64,000 bases of DNA from Pseudomonadota bacterium. Its GTDB lineage: Bacteria > Pseudomonadota > Alphaproteobacteria > Sphingomonadales > Govanellaceae. This document shows, in pieces, positions 9,629 to 17,558 of this stretch. The number at the start of each line of letters is the position of its first letter. Position 1 is the stretch's first letter. The position numbers and the translations under genes are program-made. Location: assembly GCA_003577275.1 (NCBI GenBank), contig QEVO01000002.1, positions 186,001-250,000 on the forward strand. The letters run 5' to 3'. A model generated the notes under the pieces. That model was not told the origin of the DNA. It did not search any database and worked only from the letters and a program-made list of their open reading frames with translations.

Positions 9629-10003
9629 ATGCGCATTTTTAAAACTAAATCTTTTTCTCGCTTTGCGGATCGTGAGGGAATTGAGGATGATGAGTTATAC
9701 CGAGCGATCACCCGGGCAGAGGCTGGGCGCATAGATGCGGACATGGGCGGCGGCGTGATTAAGCAGCGCCTGGCGCGCCCTGGGCAAGGCAAATCTGGCG
9801 GTTATCGAAGCATCATAATTTTTCGCCGTGGAACGAAAGCTTTCTTTGTCTATGGCTTTGCGAAAAGCGAACGCGACAACATCCGCACGGATGAACTGAA
9901 GGCCTTCCGGAAATTGGCGGATCAGTTACTCGGTATGAATGGCGCTGACATTCTGGCGGCAATAAAAAACGGCACTATCAAGGAGATTGACTATCATGGC
10001 TAA
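9629..10003 (+). CDS. RelE/HigB-family toxin of a type II toxin-antitoxin system
   Basis: A 124-aa basic protein. The core GYRSIIIFRRGTKAFFVYGFAKSERDNI and the preceding GGVIKQRLARPGQGKSGG match the RelE/HigB-like toxins that cleave mRNA, often at the ribosome. The gene precedes its antitoxin, as in higBA-type loci. The start ATG is the first in the frame and follows the promoter by about 35 bases. No recognisable Shine-Dalgarno sequence is seen, so the transcript may be poorly translated. Reaction and target are inferred from the family. Confidence 0.8.
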   Translation: MRIFKTKSFSRFADREGIEDDELYRAITRAEAGRIDADMGGGVIKQRLARPGQGKSGGYRSIIIFRRGTKAFFVYGFAKSERDNIRTDELKAFRKLADQLLGMNGADILAAIKNGTIKEIDYHG

Positions 10004-10313
10004 ACAATATCGAAGCAAGGCGTTGGCGGCGGCGCATGAAACCGCGCTTGGATTGCACGAAGCTGGCGTCATGGACAAGCGCACCTTGAAGGCGTTTGAT
10101 GAAATGTGCCTGACGCCCATCAAAGCGCTTTCACCTGAGCAAATCCGCGCCATCCGCCTTCGTGAAAAGGCAAGTCAGGCGGTATTCGCCCGTTATCTTA
10201 ATGTGACGACTGGCCTTGTCAGTCAATGGGAACGGGGCGAAAAGCATCCCCGCGGCGCTTCGCTCAAACTGTTGACCTTGGTTGCCAAAAAGGGCCTCCA
10301 GGCAGTGGCTTGA
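9996..10313 (+). CDS. HTH XRE/HigA-like antitoxin and autorepressor
   Basis: A 105-aa protein with a C-terminal XRE-type helix-turn-helix (KASQAVFARYLNVTTGLVSQWERGEKHPRG). The N-terminal part probably wraps the toxin. It overlaps the toxin gene by eight bases. The ATG at 9996 was chosen because AAGGAG (9980-9985) lies ten bases upstream. A TTG at 9987 is too close to that site. It is likely to bind the tandem repeat over the promoter. Confidence 0.84.
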   Translation: MAKQYRSKALAAAHETALGLHEAGVMDKRTLKAFDEMCLTPIKALSPEQIRAIRLREKASQAVFARYLNVTTGLVSQWERGEKHPRGASLKLLTLVAKKGLQAVA

Positions 10314-10448
10314 GGAGCACGCCCTTATTCCGTAATTTTCCGAACCTCGATCCTGGTCAGCCATTTGATATGGCGGGAGCCGGTGCGAATATCCATGGTT
10401 GAAACAGTCACCAAAGGCCCTTCATCTTCTTCGCCGTCACGCTTGGCC

Positions 10449-11384
10449 CTATGTCGCCTTTATTACGGGACGTTGCTTTTTGTCATTTATCATCAGTGTA
10501 AAGATATCGCTGCGCGCGTAGTGGCCCGACACATCGAAATCCATCTTGCCGCGCTTGATATCATCAAGATCAATGTCAGCGGTTACGATGGCTTCTTGGC
10601 CAAACACAGGGCCGGCCAGGATCTTGCCCAAGGGGGAGACGATCAAGCTGCCGCCGTTGATGAGAACGGTCGCGGGGTCATTTCCTTGCACGGGATTGAA
10701 ATCTGCCGGCGCGTCGGATCGCCGCATAAACTGATTGGCCGATATGACAAAACAGCGCCCCTCCAGGGCAATGGTGCGCATGGTGGAGGTCCAATTTTCC
10801 CGGTCATCCACGGTCGGCGCGCAATAGAACTGCACCCCTTGGGCGTATTGGCTTAAGCGCAAGGCCGGCATGTAATTTTCCCAGCAAATCACCGCGCCGA
10901 CGCGACCGGCCGTCGCCTCGAAAACATTCAGGGTCGAACCATCGCCAAAACCCCAGATCAACCGCTCGGCCGCGGTCGGCATCAGTTTGCGGCGCTTGCC
11001 GAGAAGGACGCCCTGCGAGGAGAAGCACAGCGCGGTGCAATACAATGTGCCGCCGCCTTCATCCGCTGCGGCTCTTTCGATAACGCCGACAACGATATCG
11101 CTATGAATATCCTGTGCGAGTTTGGCAATTCTGGCCGTCTCAGGGCCGGGCACGGCAATGGCGCCGTCGAAATAGCGGCGGTACCACTCTCTACCCTCGT
11201 CGGACCGCGATCCCACGGGGGCGCCAAAATGATGGCCTTTCGGATAGCCGCCCAAGAAGGCTTCCGGAAATACTATCAACCGCGCGCCGGAGGCAGCGGC
11301 GCCAACGGCCAAATCTTGCAGTTTCTCCATCCCCTTGGCGGGATCGAACAAGGGGCCAAAAGCCTGAACGGCTGCCACTTTCAT
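10449..11384 (-). CDS. Nitrilase-family carbon-nitrogen hydrolase
   Basis: A 311-aa hydrolase of the nitrilase branch of the C-N hydrolase superfamily. The catalytic triad is visible: Glu41 in FPEAFLGGYPKG, Lys133 in KRRKLMPTAAER and Cys167 in VICWENYMP. The CWEN context favours true nitrilases, cyanide dihydratases or arylacetonitrilases over amidases. The start at 11384 has AGGAG eight bases upstream on the minus strand; the open frame reaches 11588 but that extension is inside mazG. It lies 10 nt downstream of mazG, so the two are probably cotranscribed. The natural substrate is unknown. Confidence 0.88.
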   Translation of the reverse strand: MKVAAVQAFGPLFDPAKGMEKLQDLAVGAAASGARLIVFPEAFLGGYPKGHHFGAPVGSRSDEGREWYRRYFDGAIAVPGPETARIAKLAQDIHSDIVVGVIERAAADEGGGTLYCTALCFSSQGVLLGKRRKLMPTAAERLIWGFGDGSTLNVFEATAGRVGAVICWENYMPALRLSQYAQGVQFYCAPTVDDRENWTSTMRTIALEGRCFVISANQFMRRSDAPADFNPVQGNDPATVLINGGSLIVSPLGKILAGPVFGQEAIVTADIDLDDIKRGKMDFDVSGHYARSDIFTLMINDKKQRPVIKAT

Positions 11385-11394
11385 TGCGGTGCTC

Positions 11395-12207
11395 CTAATC
11401 GACCGTTTGCTGCGCTTTTTCCGCCGCCTTGACGGCGTCCCATTCGGCGTCCAACTCGTCCAGGGCGCAGGACTTAGGGTCAATGCCGCGCTCGGCGAGG
11501 CGGGTTTCGATGGCCTTGAAGCGGCGCTCGAACTTGGCGTTGGCTGCGCGCAAAGCTTGTTCTGGATCGAACTCAAGATGCCGGGCAAGGTTCGCCATCA
11601 CGAACAGCATGTCGCCAAATTCTTCTTCCACCAGAGCGCTTTGCTTACCGTTCTTCACCTCGGATTCCAACTCGTCGACCTCCTCGCGCAGCTTGGCGAA
11701 CACCGGCGTCACATTGCTCCAATCAAAGCCGATGCGGGCGGCGCGCTTTTGCAGCTTGACGGCGCGGGTAAGCGCCGGCAGGGCCAGCGTCACGCCATCG
11801 AGCACGCTCGCCTGCCGCTTGGCCGCCCGCTCCTCGGCCTTCATCTCCTCCCAGGCGGCGGTCTGCGCCTCAGCGGTGGCGATCTCGGCTTCACCAAATA
11901 CATGAGGATGGCGGCGGATCATCTTGTCAATTATGGCGGAAACCACATCAGAGAAGGTGAAAGCGCCTTGCTCATGCGCCATTTGTGCGTGGTAGACCAC
12001 CTGGAATAACAAATCACCGAGCTCATCCTTCAGCGCCGCCATGTCGCGGTGTGCAATGGCTTCGGCCACCTCATAGGCTTCTTCGATGGTGTAGGGGGCG
12101 ATGGTGTCGAAATCCTGCTCGATGTCCCACGGACAGCCGCCGTCGGGCGCGCGCAGCGCCGCCATGACGCCCAGAAGCTTTTCGATATCCCCGGCGGATG
12201 AAGCCAT
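11395..12207 (-). CDS. mazG: Nucleoside triphosphate pyrophosphohydrolase MazG
   Basis: House-cleaning enzyme that hydrolyses (d)NTPs to NMPs and pyrophosphate. The 270-aa chain is a tandem of two MazG folds. The first has CPWDIEQDFDTI, EEAYEVAEAI and KDELGDLLFQVVYHAQ. The second has REEVDELESE and EEFGDMLFVMANLARHL. These EExxE/ExxD motifs bind Mg2+. The start MASSAGDIEKLL at 12207 was chosen. The open frame extends upstream into the neighbouring gene on a TTG but those residues look spurious. It is 10 nt from the lpxR-like gene's stop, so a common transcript is likely. Confidence 0.94.
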   Translation of the reverse strand: MASSAGDIEKLLGVMAALRAPDGGCPWDIEQDFDTIAPYTIEEAYEVAEAIAHRDMAALKDELGDLLFQVVYHAQMAHEQGAFTFSDVVSAIIDKMIRRHPHVFGEAEIATAEAQTAAWEEMKAEERAAKRQASVLDGVTLALPALTRAVKLQKRAARIGFDWSNVTPVFAKLREEVDELESEVKNGKQSALVEEEFGDMLFVMANLARHLEFDPEQALRAANAKFERRFKAIETRLAERGIDPKSCALDELDAEWDAVKAAEKAQQTVD

Positions 12208-12217
12208 GACTGTTACC

Positions 12218-13282
12218 TTACAGATTGAACGACAGGTTGATCGAGCCGAAGCGGTCGCCGAAGTCCTGACCGTGGAACTCCTTCGATCGCCAGATATAGG
12301 TATAGGACAGGCGAAACGGCGGCACGACGCCAAGGCGCGGCGCTACCAATGTCGCGCCGGCCTGCAGATCGCCGACGAAATGCTTCTTATCAACGCTGTG
12401 GCTGGAGCGGAAGGTGTTGCCGTCGAGAAAGATGTTGCGCGCCACGGCGCGGCCTTCGAGCCCGCCAGAGACATAAAACCCCAGACGGTCGCCAGGGGAG
12501 AAATAATCGGAGCCCGGCAGGCTGGGCCGGATGCGGGGCGGGCCGTAATCATCGGGCAGGTTGACGCCGATGCGGGCGCGCAATCCTGCCGCGGCGTGGG
12601 TGTAAACATTGCCCAGCGCGCCGCCAAGATTGGGGGCAAATTCCATCTCCAGATGCGGCAGGATTTCCGGTCGCTTCTTGAACTGCCAGATACGTTCATA
12701 GATCAGCACCAGGCCGGGCTCATTGTGGAGCTGGTTGCTCCAGCCTTGGGGTTTGCGAAAATTAAACAGCTTATGCCAGTTTTTCTGGGCAAATTCCGCG
12801 CCCGACCACGGGCCCACCATGCCGATATTGAGCTCCAGATTGTCGATCCGGTTATAGCTCCTGGCGGCGCGGCCCTCGAAGGTGTTGCGCGACACGAAGC
12901 CGAGCCCGGCATAAAGCCAGCCGGCGTAGGGGCGGTCATCGGGCAGAAGCTCGCGCACGGTGATGTCGCTCGGCGTATACATATTCTGGCCGAGGGAGTA
13001 GGAGATGCGGTGCTCCTCGCCATCGCGAAAGGCCGGGATGATCGAGGTGACCCGGCGCAGGATGCCGGACAGGCAACGCTTGCGGTCATCGGGGCAGGGC
13101 TTGGCCTTGGTCAGATAAGAGAGGCGGACGCCGTTGGTGTAATGGCGGTCGTTATCGCTGGCGAAGAGGTCGTTTTCCACCTGCATGTTGAAGGTGGCCG
13201 CGTCGTCTTCCGCCGCACTCGCCACAGTCGGCGCCAGCAGGGCCAGGATCGTCAGGATGAACAGTCGGGTGGAAGCTGGCAC
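12218..13282 (-). CDS. LpxR-like outer-membrane protein (DUF2219 family)
   Basis: A 354-aa outer-membrane beta-barrel candidate. Residues 1-23 form a signal peptide ending in VASA-A. The mature start carries the LpxR/DUF2219 signatures VENDLF (Asn37-Asp38) and DRHYTNGVRLSY, then PDDRPYAGWLY, alternating barrel strands and a C-terminal strand ending in an apolar residue. LpxR of Salmonella removes the 3'-acyloxyacyl chain of lipid A, and the Asn-Asp pair belongs to its active site. Lipid A deacylation is therefore the best guess, although many family members are untested. Confidence 0.82.
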   Translation of the reverse strand: MPASTRLFILTILALLAPTVASAAEDDAATFNMQVENDLFASDNDRHYTNGVRLSYLTKAKPCPDDRKRCLSGILRRVTSIIPAFRDGEEHRISYSLGQNMYTPSDITVRELLPDDRPYAGWLYAGLGFVSRNTFEGRAARSYNRIDNLELNIGMVGPWSGAEFAQKNWHKLFNFRKPQGWSNQLHNEPGLVLIYERIWQFKKRPEILPHLEMEFAPNLGGALGNVYTHAAAGLRARIGVNLPDDYGPPRIRPSLPGSDYFSPGDRLGFYVSGGLEGRAVARNIFLDGNTFRSSHSVDKKHFVGDLQAGATLVAPRLGVVPPFRLSYTYIWRSKEFHGQDFGDRFGSINLSFNL

Positions 13283-13329
13283 GAGCAGGGAACGCCATGT
13301 TGAGTGGGATCATGGCCGCACTATACATG

Positions 13330-13361
13330 AAAAAGGGCCGGTCGGAATGTCCGGCCGGCCC
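13330..13361 (-). terminator. Rho-independent terminator of the beta-barrel protein gene
   Basis: Stem GGGCCGGTCGG (13335-13345) pairs with CCGGCCGGCCC (13351-13361) with one wobble and a five-base loop. On the minus strand it is followed by a run of Ts (13330-13334). It lies 30 nt past the stop of the gene at 13391-13993. Confidence 0.85.
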
Positions 13362-13390
13362 GTCGATCCTGAGGGATCGGCTAGGTATTA

Positions 13391-13993
13391 TTAGAAGTAC
13401 CAGCCGATGCCGAACTGGAAGGCGCTGTTCTTCGGTTCGATCAAGTCGCCGGAGACTTCGTAATCGGCGTAAGCGTATTCGGCGCGAACGCTGACGTTCT
13501 CCGACACTTTCGCCTCGACGCCAACGCCGGCGCGCCAGCCGTTCAGGCGCTCGGAGTCATCGCCGGAGAGGAGGCCGGCCGCATCCGCCTTGAAGCGGGT
13601 GTTGACCCAGCCGCCCAGCACGTAGACCAGGGCGTTATCGCCGATCAGGGTGCCGACGCGGGCGGAAATGCCATAGGTTTCCTTGGCCTTCAGCGAGAAA
13701 TCGAAGTCTTCGGTCGAAATCGTGGTATCGGCGTCGCTCAACGCGGCCTGGCCTTCAACGCCCACTACAACGCGGTCGAAGAGCCAGTTGTAGCCGACAT
13801 AAACGCCGCCCTCGACGCCATCGGCGTTAAGCGATACGGAATCGACGCCGTCATCGAGGTCGAGGCCGTAGCTGTCATAGCCGATCTGGCCGCCGGCATA
13901 AACGCCGCCAAAGCCTTCAGCGGCGAAAGCCGAAGTGGAGACCAAGAGCGCCGCCGCAGCGACGGACGAAAGAACAACTGAACTAGTACGCAT
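13391..13993 (-). CDS. Small outer-membrane beta-barrel protein (Omp25/OmpA-like porin family)
   Basis: A 200-aa protein with a clear signal peptide (MRTSSVV...ASAFA, cleavage before AEGF). The mature part is made of alternating amphipathic strands: GGVYAGGQIGYDSYG, GGVYVGYNWLF, VRAEYAYADYEV. It closes with an aromatic final strand ending in IGWYF, the usual BAM recognition end. The likely fold is an eight-stranded barrel as in alphaproteobacterial Omp25/Omp31 proteins. Its own terminator and a long 5' region suggest a strongly expressed monocistronic gene. Ligand or pore function is not evident. Confidence 0.85.
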   Translation of the reverse strand: MRTSSVVLSSVAAAALLVSTSAFAAEGFGGVYAGGQIGYDSYGLDLDDGVDSVSLNADGVEGGVYVGYNWLFDRVVVGVEGQAALSDADTTISTEDFDFSLKAKETYGISARVGTLIGDNALVYVLGGWVNTRFKADAAGLLSGDDSERLNGWRAGVGVEAKVSENVSVRAEYAYADYEVSGDLIEPKNSAFQFGIGWYF

Positions 13994-14312
13994 TTACATT
14001 TCCTCTTCTTGGGCACGTGATTAAAAGGCTGCCGCGAGAGGCCCAAGGATCTCGTTCGCGGCGTTCGGGACGCTATCAGACAAAGGATGTTAAGCAACTG
14101 AATAAAAATATTTTTCCGCTGTTTTTCGGGTTCTGTTGCGAAGCCGTCACAGACTATGGCGAGGATATGGCGGGGAGGTGAAATCATGGCGAAAATATGA
14201 CGCGCCGAAACCGCCGAAGCACGGTCCATCCCAATCCGATAATCGCATAATGTATATTATGGAAAGTTTTTTCCGCTGCTTCAGCGCCGTAAAATAATGT
14301 TATAGTCGGCCC
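13994..14312. promoter_or_regulatory. Divergent intergenic region between the beta-barrel gene and tspO
   Basis: This 319-base gap is AT-richer than its flanks and should hold both promoters. A possible tspO -10 (TATAGT, 14301-14306) ends only six bases before the tspO ATG and no Shine-Dalgarno sequence intervenes, so the tspO mRNA could be leaderless. No matching -35 is clear. For the minus-strand gene, AGAGGAAATG gives a good ribosome binding site just before its start. No open frame was credible. Confidence 0.5.
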
Positions 14313-14807
14313 ATGCTGCAAGACCAGCCGAAGCCCGCCATCGGTTTATGGGGTCTGCCCGCCGCGGTCGCCTTGACGCTCGGTGTGGGCGTGCTTTCGG
14401 CGTTGGCCGGCGGCTCCGGCCCGAGCCCGTGGTATGATGCGCTCGTCAAATCGCCGCTCAATCCGCCCGCCACCGTTTTTGCCTTGGTCTGGCCCATGCT
14501 TTATGGGCTCATGGGGCTCAGCCTGTGGCTCTTGCTGCGTGAGCCGGAAAGTCAGCTGCGTCGTAAGGCGCTGACTTGGTTTTTCATCCAATTGGCGGTC
14601 AATGCCGTCTGGAGCTGGGTATTTTTCGACCGCCACTGGCTCGGCCTCGCGGTCATTCATGTCGCCGTGCTCGGGGCTTGCGTCATCGCCTTCATGGCGG
14701 CGGCGCGAAAAATTTCATCCCTGGCGGCGCTGCTCAACGCGCCGTATCTGGCCTGGCTGACCTTCGCCTTTTATCTGGCGCTGGAAGTCTGGCGGCTTAA
14801 TAGGTAA
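14313..14807 (+). CDS. tspO: TspO/MBR-family tryptophan-rich sensory protein
   Basis: A 164-aa integral membrane protein with five predicted helices. Family signatures are present: PWYDALVKSPLNPPATVFALVWPMLYGLMGLSLWL near residues 38-72, NAVWSWVFF near 103 and the C-terminal WLTFAFYLALEVWRLN. TspO proteins bind porphyrins and tune oxygen- or tetrapyrrole-dependent gene expression in alphaproteobacteria such as Rhodobacter. The gene ends convergently with the MFS gene, overlapping it by 11 bases. It may be translated from a leaderless transcript. Confidence 0.92.
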   Translation: MLQDQPKPAIGLWGLPAAVALTLGVGVLSALAGGSGPSPWYDALVKSPLNPPATVFALVWPMLYGLMGLSLWLLLREPESQLRRKALTWFFIQLAVNAVWSWVFFDRHWLGLAVIHVAVLGACVIAFMAAARKISSLAALLNAPYLAWLTFAFYLALEVWRLNR

Positions 14808-16008
14808 CTGTCAGCCGCTGCCGGGATAAGAGGATCAAGGTTACGGCCAGCACCAGGGCGGCGATGGCGCTGGCGGATACGCCGATGACCGCCCAGCCCA
14901 AGGTCTCGATCAAGCCGCCGGCGGCAAAGGACGCCAGAGCGCTCAGCGTCCAGGCGGCAAACTCGTTGAAGGCTTGAACCTTGGCCCGCTCGCTGGGACG
15001 ATGACCCTGGGCCAAAAGCGCCGTCGCCCCGGTCAGCATCAGGTTCCAACCCAGTCCGGCGCCGGCCAGCGAGAGCTTGAAGTTAACGATTTGCAGTCCG
15101 GCCGCCGCCGACAGCCCGCTGGCGATGAACACCAAAGACCCTATCACCAGCACCGGATAAATGCCGAACCGCTCCACCAGACGGCCGCTGAAAAAGGATG
15201 GCAGGAACATCGCCACCACATGCCAGCGAATGGTGTTGGCGGCGATCCCGGCGGTAAAGCCGCAACCGACGATGGCCAAGGGCGCGGCGGTCATTAAGAG
15301 CAGCATCAAGGCATAGGAAGCGGCGGTGTTGAGGACGGCGCAAGCGACCTTGGGCTGGCGCAGGATAGCCGCCAGGGGCCGCGGCTGTTCCTCAGCCGCG
15401 GCCGTCTCGCTGGCGTCCTGAAAGGCGATCACCCCGAGGATCGCCGTCGCCGCCGCTCCCGCCACGGTCATGGCCAGATAGATCCCGGCGAAGGTCACTG
15501 GCGCCGTAAGGTTGCCGGCATAAGCCATGAGGTTCGGCGTAATCAGGGCCGCGACGAGACCGCCGCCGATCACATAGGCCACCGCCCTGCCCTGATAGCT
15601 CTCCGGCGCCAGCTCGATGGCGGCATAGCGGTAATAAAGGGTGGCCGACTGATAAACGCCCTGCAGCATGCAAGCGACAGAAAACAGCGCGAAGGAACGC
15701 TGATACATGGCATAGGCGGCCAGCGCTCCCGCCGCCATGGCAAAGGCCGCGCCCAATAAAAAGCCGAAGCGGCGGCCGCGGCGCTTCATCAGGAATGACA
15801 TCGGGATGGAGCCGGAGACGGTGCCGATGACCATCAGCGACAGCGGCACGGTGGCGAGATAAGGGCTCGGCGCCAGCATGGCCCCGGCAAGGCCGGAAAA
15901 CATGGCGTGCCCGCTGGAAGAGATCACATAGACGCATTGCGCGGCGGCCAGCAGAAAGACGTTGGCGCGGTAGGAGCGCCGCAGTCGGGAAACCATGCCG
16001 CCGCTCAT
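14797..16008 (-). CDS. Major facilitator superfamily transporter
   Basis: A 403-aa polytopic membrane protein with about twelve hydrophobic segments in two halves, the normal MFS size. The loop between helices 2 and 3 reads SFLMKRRGRRFGFLLGAA, corresponding to the MFS motif A region (G-x-x-x-D-R-x-G-R-R), though its acidic residue is not conserved. A central hydrophilic loop (DASETAAAEEQPRPL) separates the halves. Substrate is unknown. The start lies 4 nt from the stop of the downstream-oriented hydrolase gene at 16013, so the two may be read together. Confidence 0.82.
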   Translation of the reverse strand: MSGGMVSRLRRSYRANVFLLAAAQCVYVISSSGHAMFSGLAGAMLAPSPYLATVPLSLMVIGTVSGSIPMSFLMKRRGRRFGFLLGAAFAMAAGALAAYAMYQRSFALFSVACMLQGVYQSATLYYRYAAIELAPESYQGRAVAYVIGGGLVAALITPNLMAYAGNLTAPVTFAGIYLAMTVAGAAATAILGVIAFQDASETAAAEEQPRPLAAILRQPKVACAVLNTAASYALMLLLMTAAPLAIVGCGFTAGIAANTIRWHVVAMFLPSFFSGRLVERFGIYPVLVIGSLVFIASGLSAAAGLQIVNFKLSLAGAGLGWNLMLTGATALLAQGHRPSERAKVQAFNEFAAWTLSALASFAAGGLIETLGWAVIGVSASAIAALVLAVTLILLSRQRLTVTY

Positions 16009-16012
16009 ATTT

Positions 16013-16765
16013 TTATACCTCTAGCGCCATGCCGTCGTAGGCCGGCTCGACGCCGGCGGGCAAACGCGATTTCAATTCCTCATAGTCCATGTCCCAGGTC
16101 ATGTGAGTCAGCACGGCGCGCCGCGGTTTGACCCGGGCGATCCACTCCAGGGTCATGTCCAGATGCGGATGGGTCGGGTGCGGATCATAGCGCAGGGCGT
16201 CGACGATCCAGGTATCGACCCCTTGCAGGGTCTTGGCCGCTTCTTCAGTCAGTACATTAAGATCGGTCGAATAAGCGACTTTGCCAAAACGGAATCCCAA
16301 GGAACTGACCGGTCCGTGGGGTTGTAAGAAGGGAATAACGTCGATACTCCCTACCCGAAAAGGCCCGGTGATTTCATGAGCTATGGCGAACGGCGGATAG
16401 CCCATGGTCTCCTCGAACACGTAGCCGAAGCGCTGGCAGAGCACGGCCAGGGTTTCAGCGTTGCCGTAAACATCAATGCTGCGGCCCATGGTGTGGGACA
16501 GCCCGCGCAAATCATCGATGCCGTGGGTGTGGTCGGCGTGGTCGTGGGTATAAAGCACGGCGTCAAGATGGCGGATATCGGCATCCAGGCACTGCTCGCG
16601 CAGGTCGGGCGAGGTATCGACCAGAATTCTGGTCGCCCCCTCCTCCACCAGGATCGATACCCGGCGGCGGCGGTTCTTGGGGTTCTTCGGATCGCAGCGG
16701 CCCCACACGTTGCCAATGCGGGGAACGCCGCCCGAGGTGCCGCAGCCAAGGATGGTGACGCGCAT
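16013..16765 (-). CDS. Metallo-beta-lactamase-fold hydrolase (PhnP-like)
   Basis: About 250 aa. The N-terminus MRVTILGCGTSGGVPRIG and the dinuclear metal motif YTHDHADHTHGIDDLRG (HxHxDH) are typical of the PhnP-like phosphodiesterase branch of the MBL superfamily. Later ligands are seen in HGPVSSLGF, YSTDLN and the final LTHM. The ATG at 16765 was preferred to a GTG at 16774 because it gives the family N-terminus. The gene follows tatD by 16 nt. In alphaproteobacteria this protein commonly sits in a metG-tatD-MBL string, as here. The substrate is unproven. Confidence 0.88.
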   Translation of the reverse strand: MRVTILGCGTSGGVPRIGNVWGRCDPKNPKNRRRRVSILVEEGATRILVDTSPDLREQCLDADIRHLDAVLYTHDHADHTHGIDDLRGLSHTMGRSIDVYGNAETLAVLCQRFGYVFEETMGYPPFAIAHEITGPFRVGSIDVIPFLQPHGPVSSLGFRFGKVAYSTDLNVLTEEAAKTLQGVDTWIVDALRYDPHPTHPHLDMTLEWIARVKPRRAVLTHMTWDMDYEELKSRLPAGVEPAYDGMALEV

Positions 16766-16781
16766 GCCCCCCACTCCCTCC

Positions 16782-17558
16782 CTACTCCACTCTAGCCTTG
16801 GAAAACAGGCGAAAGAAGTTGGCGGTGGTCAGCTCGGCCACACGCTCCGCCGGCATGCCCCGCAGCTTGGCCAGCGCGGCGGCGACATGGGTGACATAGG
16901 CCGGCTCGTTGGTGTGTCCCCGATGCGGCGCTGGAGCCAAAAAGGGAGCATCGGTTTCAATGAGTAGCCGATCCTCAGGGACAAAAGCAGCGATGGCGCG
17001 CAGATCACCGGCATTCTTGAAGGTAATGATGCCGGAAAACGAGATGTAGAACCCGAGGTCAAGGGCGGTGCGGGCGAACGCCTCACCGGCCGTGAAGCAA
17101 TGGATGACGCCAGAGAACGCCCCCTGCCCCAGCTCCTCTTTCAAGATTGCCGCGCAATCCTCATCGGCGTCGCGGGTGTGCACGACGATGGGCAAGCCGG
17201 TTTGCCGGGCAGCGGCGATATGACGGCGAAAGCTCGCCTGCTGCTCGGCGCGGGGGCTGTGATCGTAATAGTAATCAAGCCCGCTTTCGCCGATGCCGAC
17301 CACCCGAGGGTTATGGGTGCGCTCGACGATGGCGTCGATGGCGGCATGATCACTGCCAGCCTCGTGCGGGTGGACGCCAACCGTGCAAAAAACTCCCTTA
17401 TATAAATGGGCTAGCCGCTTGACTTCATCGAATTCACGAAGACTGGTGTTGATCGTCAACAGGGTGGTGACGCCAGCGGCGCGGGCGCGCGCCACCACCT
17501 CGGCATCCTGGCCTTCCAGGCCCTTGTAGTTCAAATGGCAATGGCTATCGACGAACAT
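16782..17558 (-). CDS. tatD: TatD-family metal-dependent DNase
   Basis: A 258-aa TIM-barrel hydrolase. Metal ligands and catalytic residues appear in order: VDSHCHLN at the N-terminus, GIGESGLDYYYD, VHTRDADED, IHCFTG and IETDAPFLAP. TatD proteins act as 3'-5' exonucleases in DNA repair or degradation. The ATG at 17558 shares one base with the metG stop (TGATG), and a GTG one codon earlier is less likely. The metG-tatD coupling is widespread in bacteria. Confidence 0.92.
   Translation of the reverse strand: MFVDSHCHLNYKGLEGQDAEVVARARAAGVTTLLTINTSLREFDEVKRLAHLYKGVFCTVGVHPHEAGSDHAAIDAIVERTHNPRVVGIGESGLDYYYDHSPRAEQQASFRRHIAAARQTGLPIVVHTRDADEDCAAILKEELGQGAFSGVIHCFTAGEAFARTALDLGFYISFSGIITFKNAGDLRAIAAFVPEDRLLIETDAPFLAPAPHRGHTNEPAYVTHVAAALAKLRGMPAERVAELTTANFFRLFSKARVE

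Noticed and set aside
11385..11588. Upstream extension of the nitrilase frame
   Set aside because: Residues are Ser/Pro-rich and lie inside mazG; AGGAG sits just before the ATG at 11384.
12101..13303. A 400-residue plus-strand frame opposite the LpxR-like and mazG genes
   Set aside because: Composition like other shadow frames; the minus-strand genes carry family motifs.
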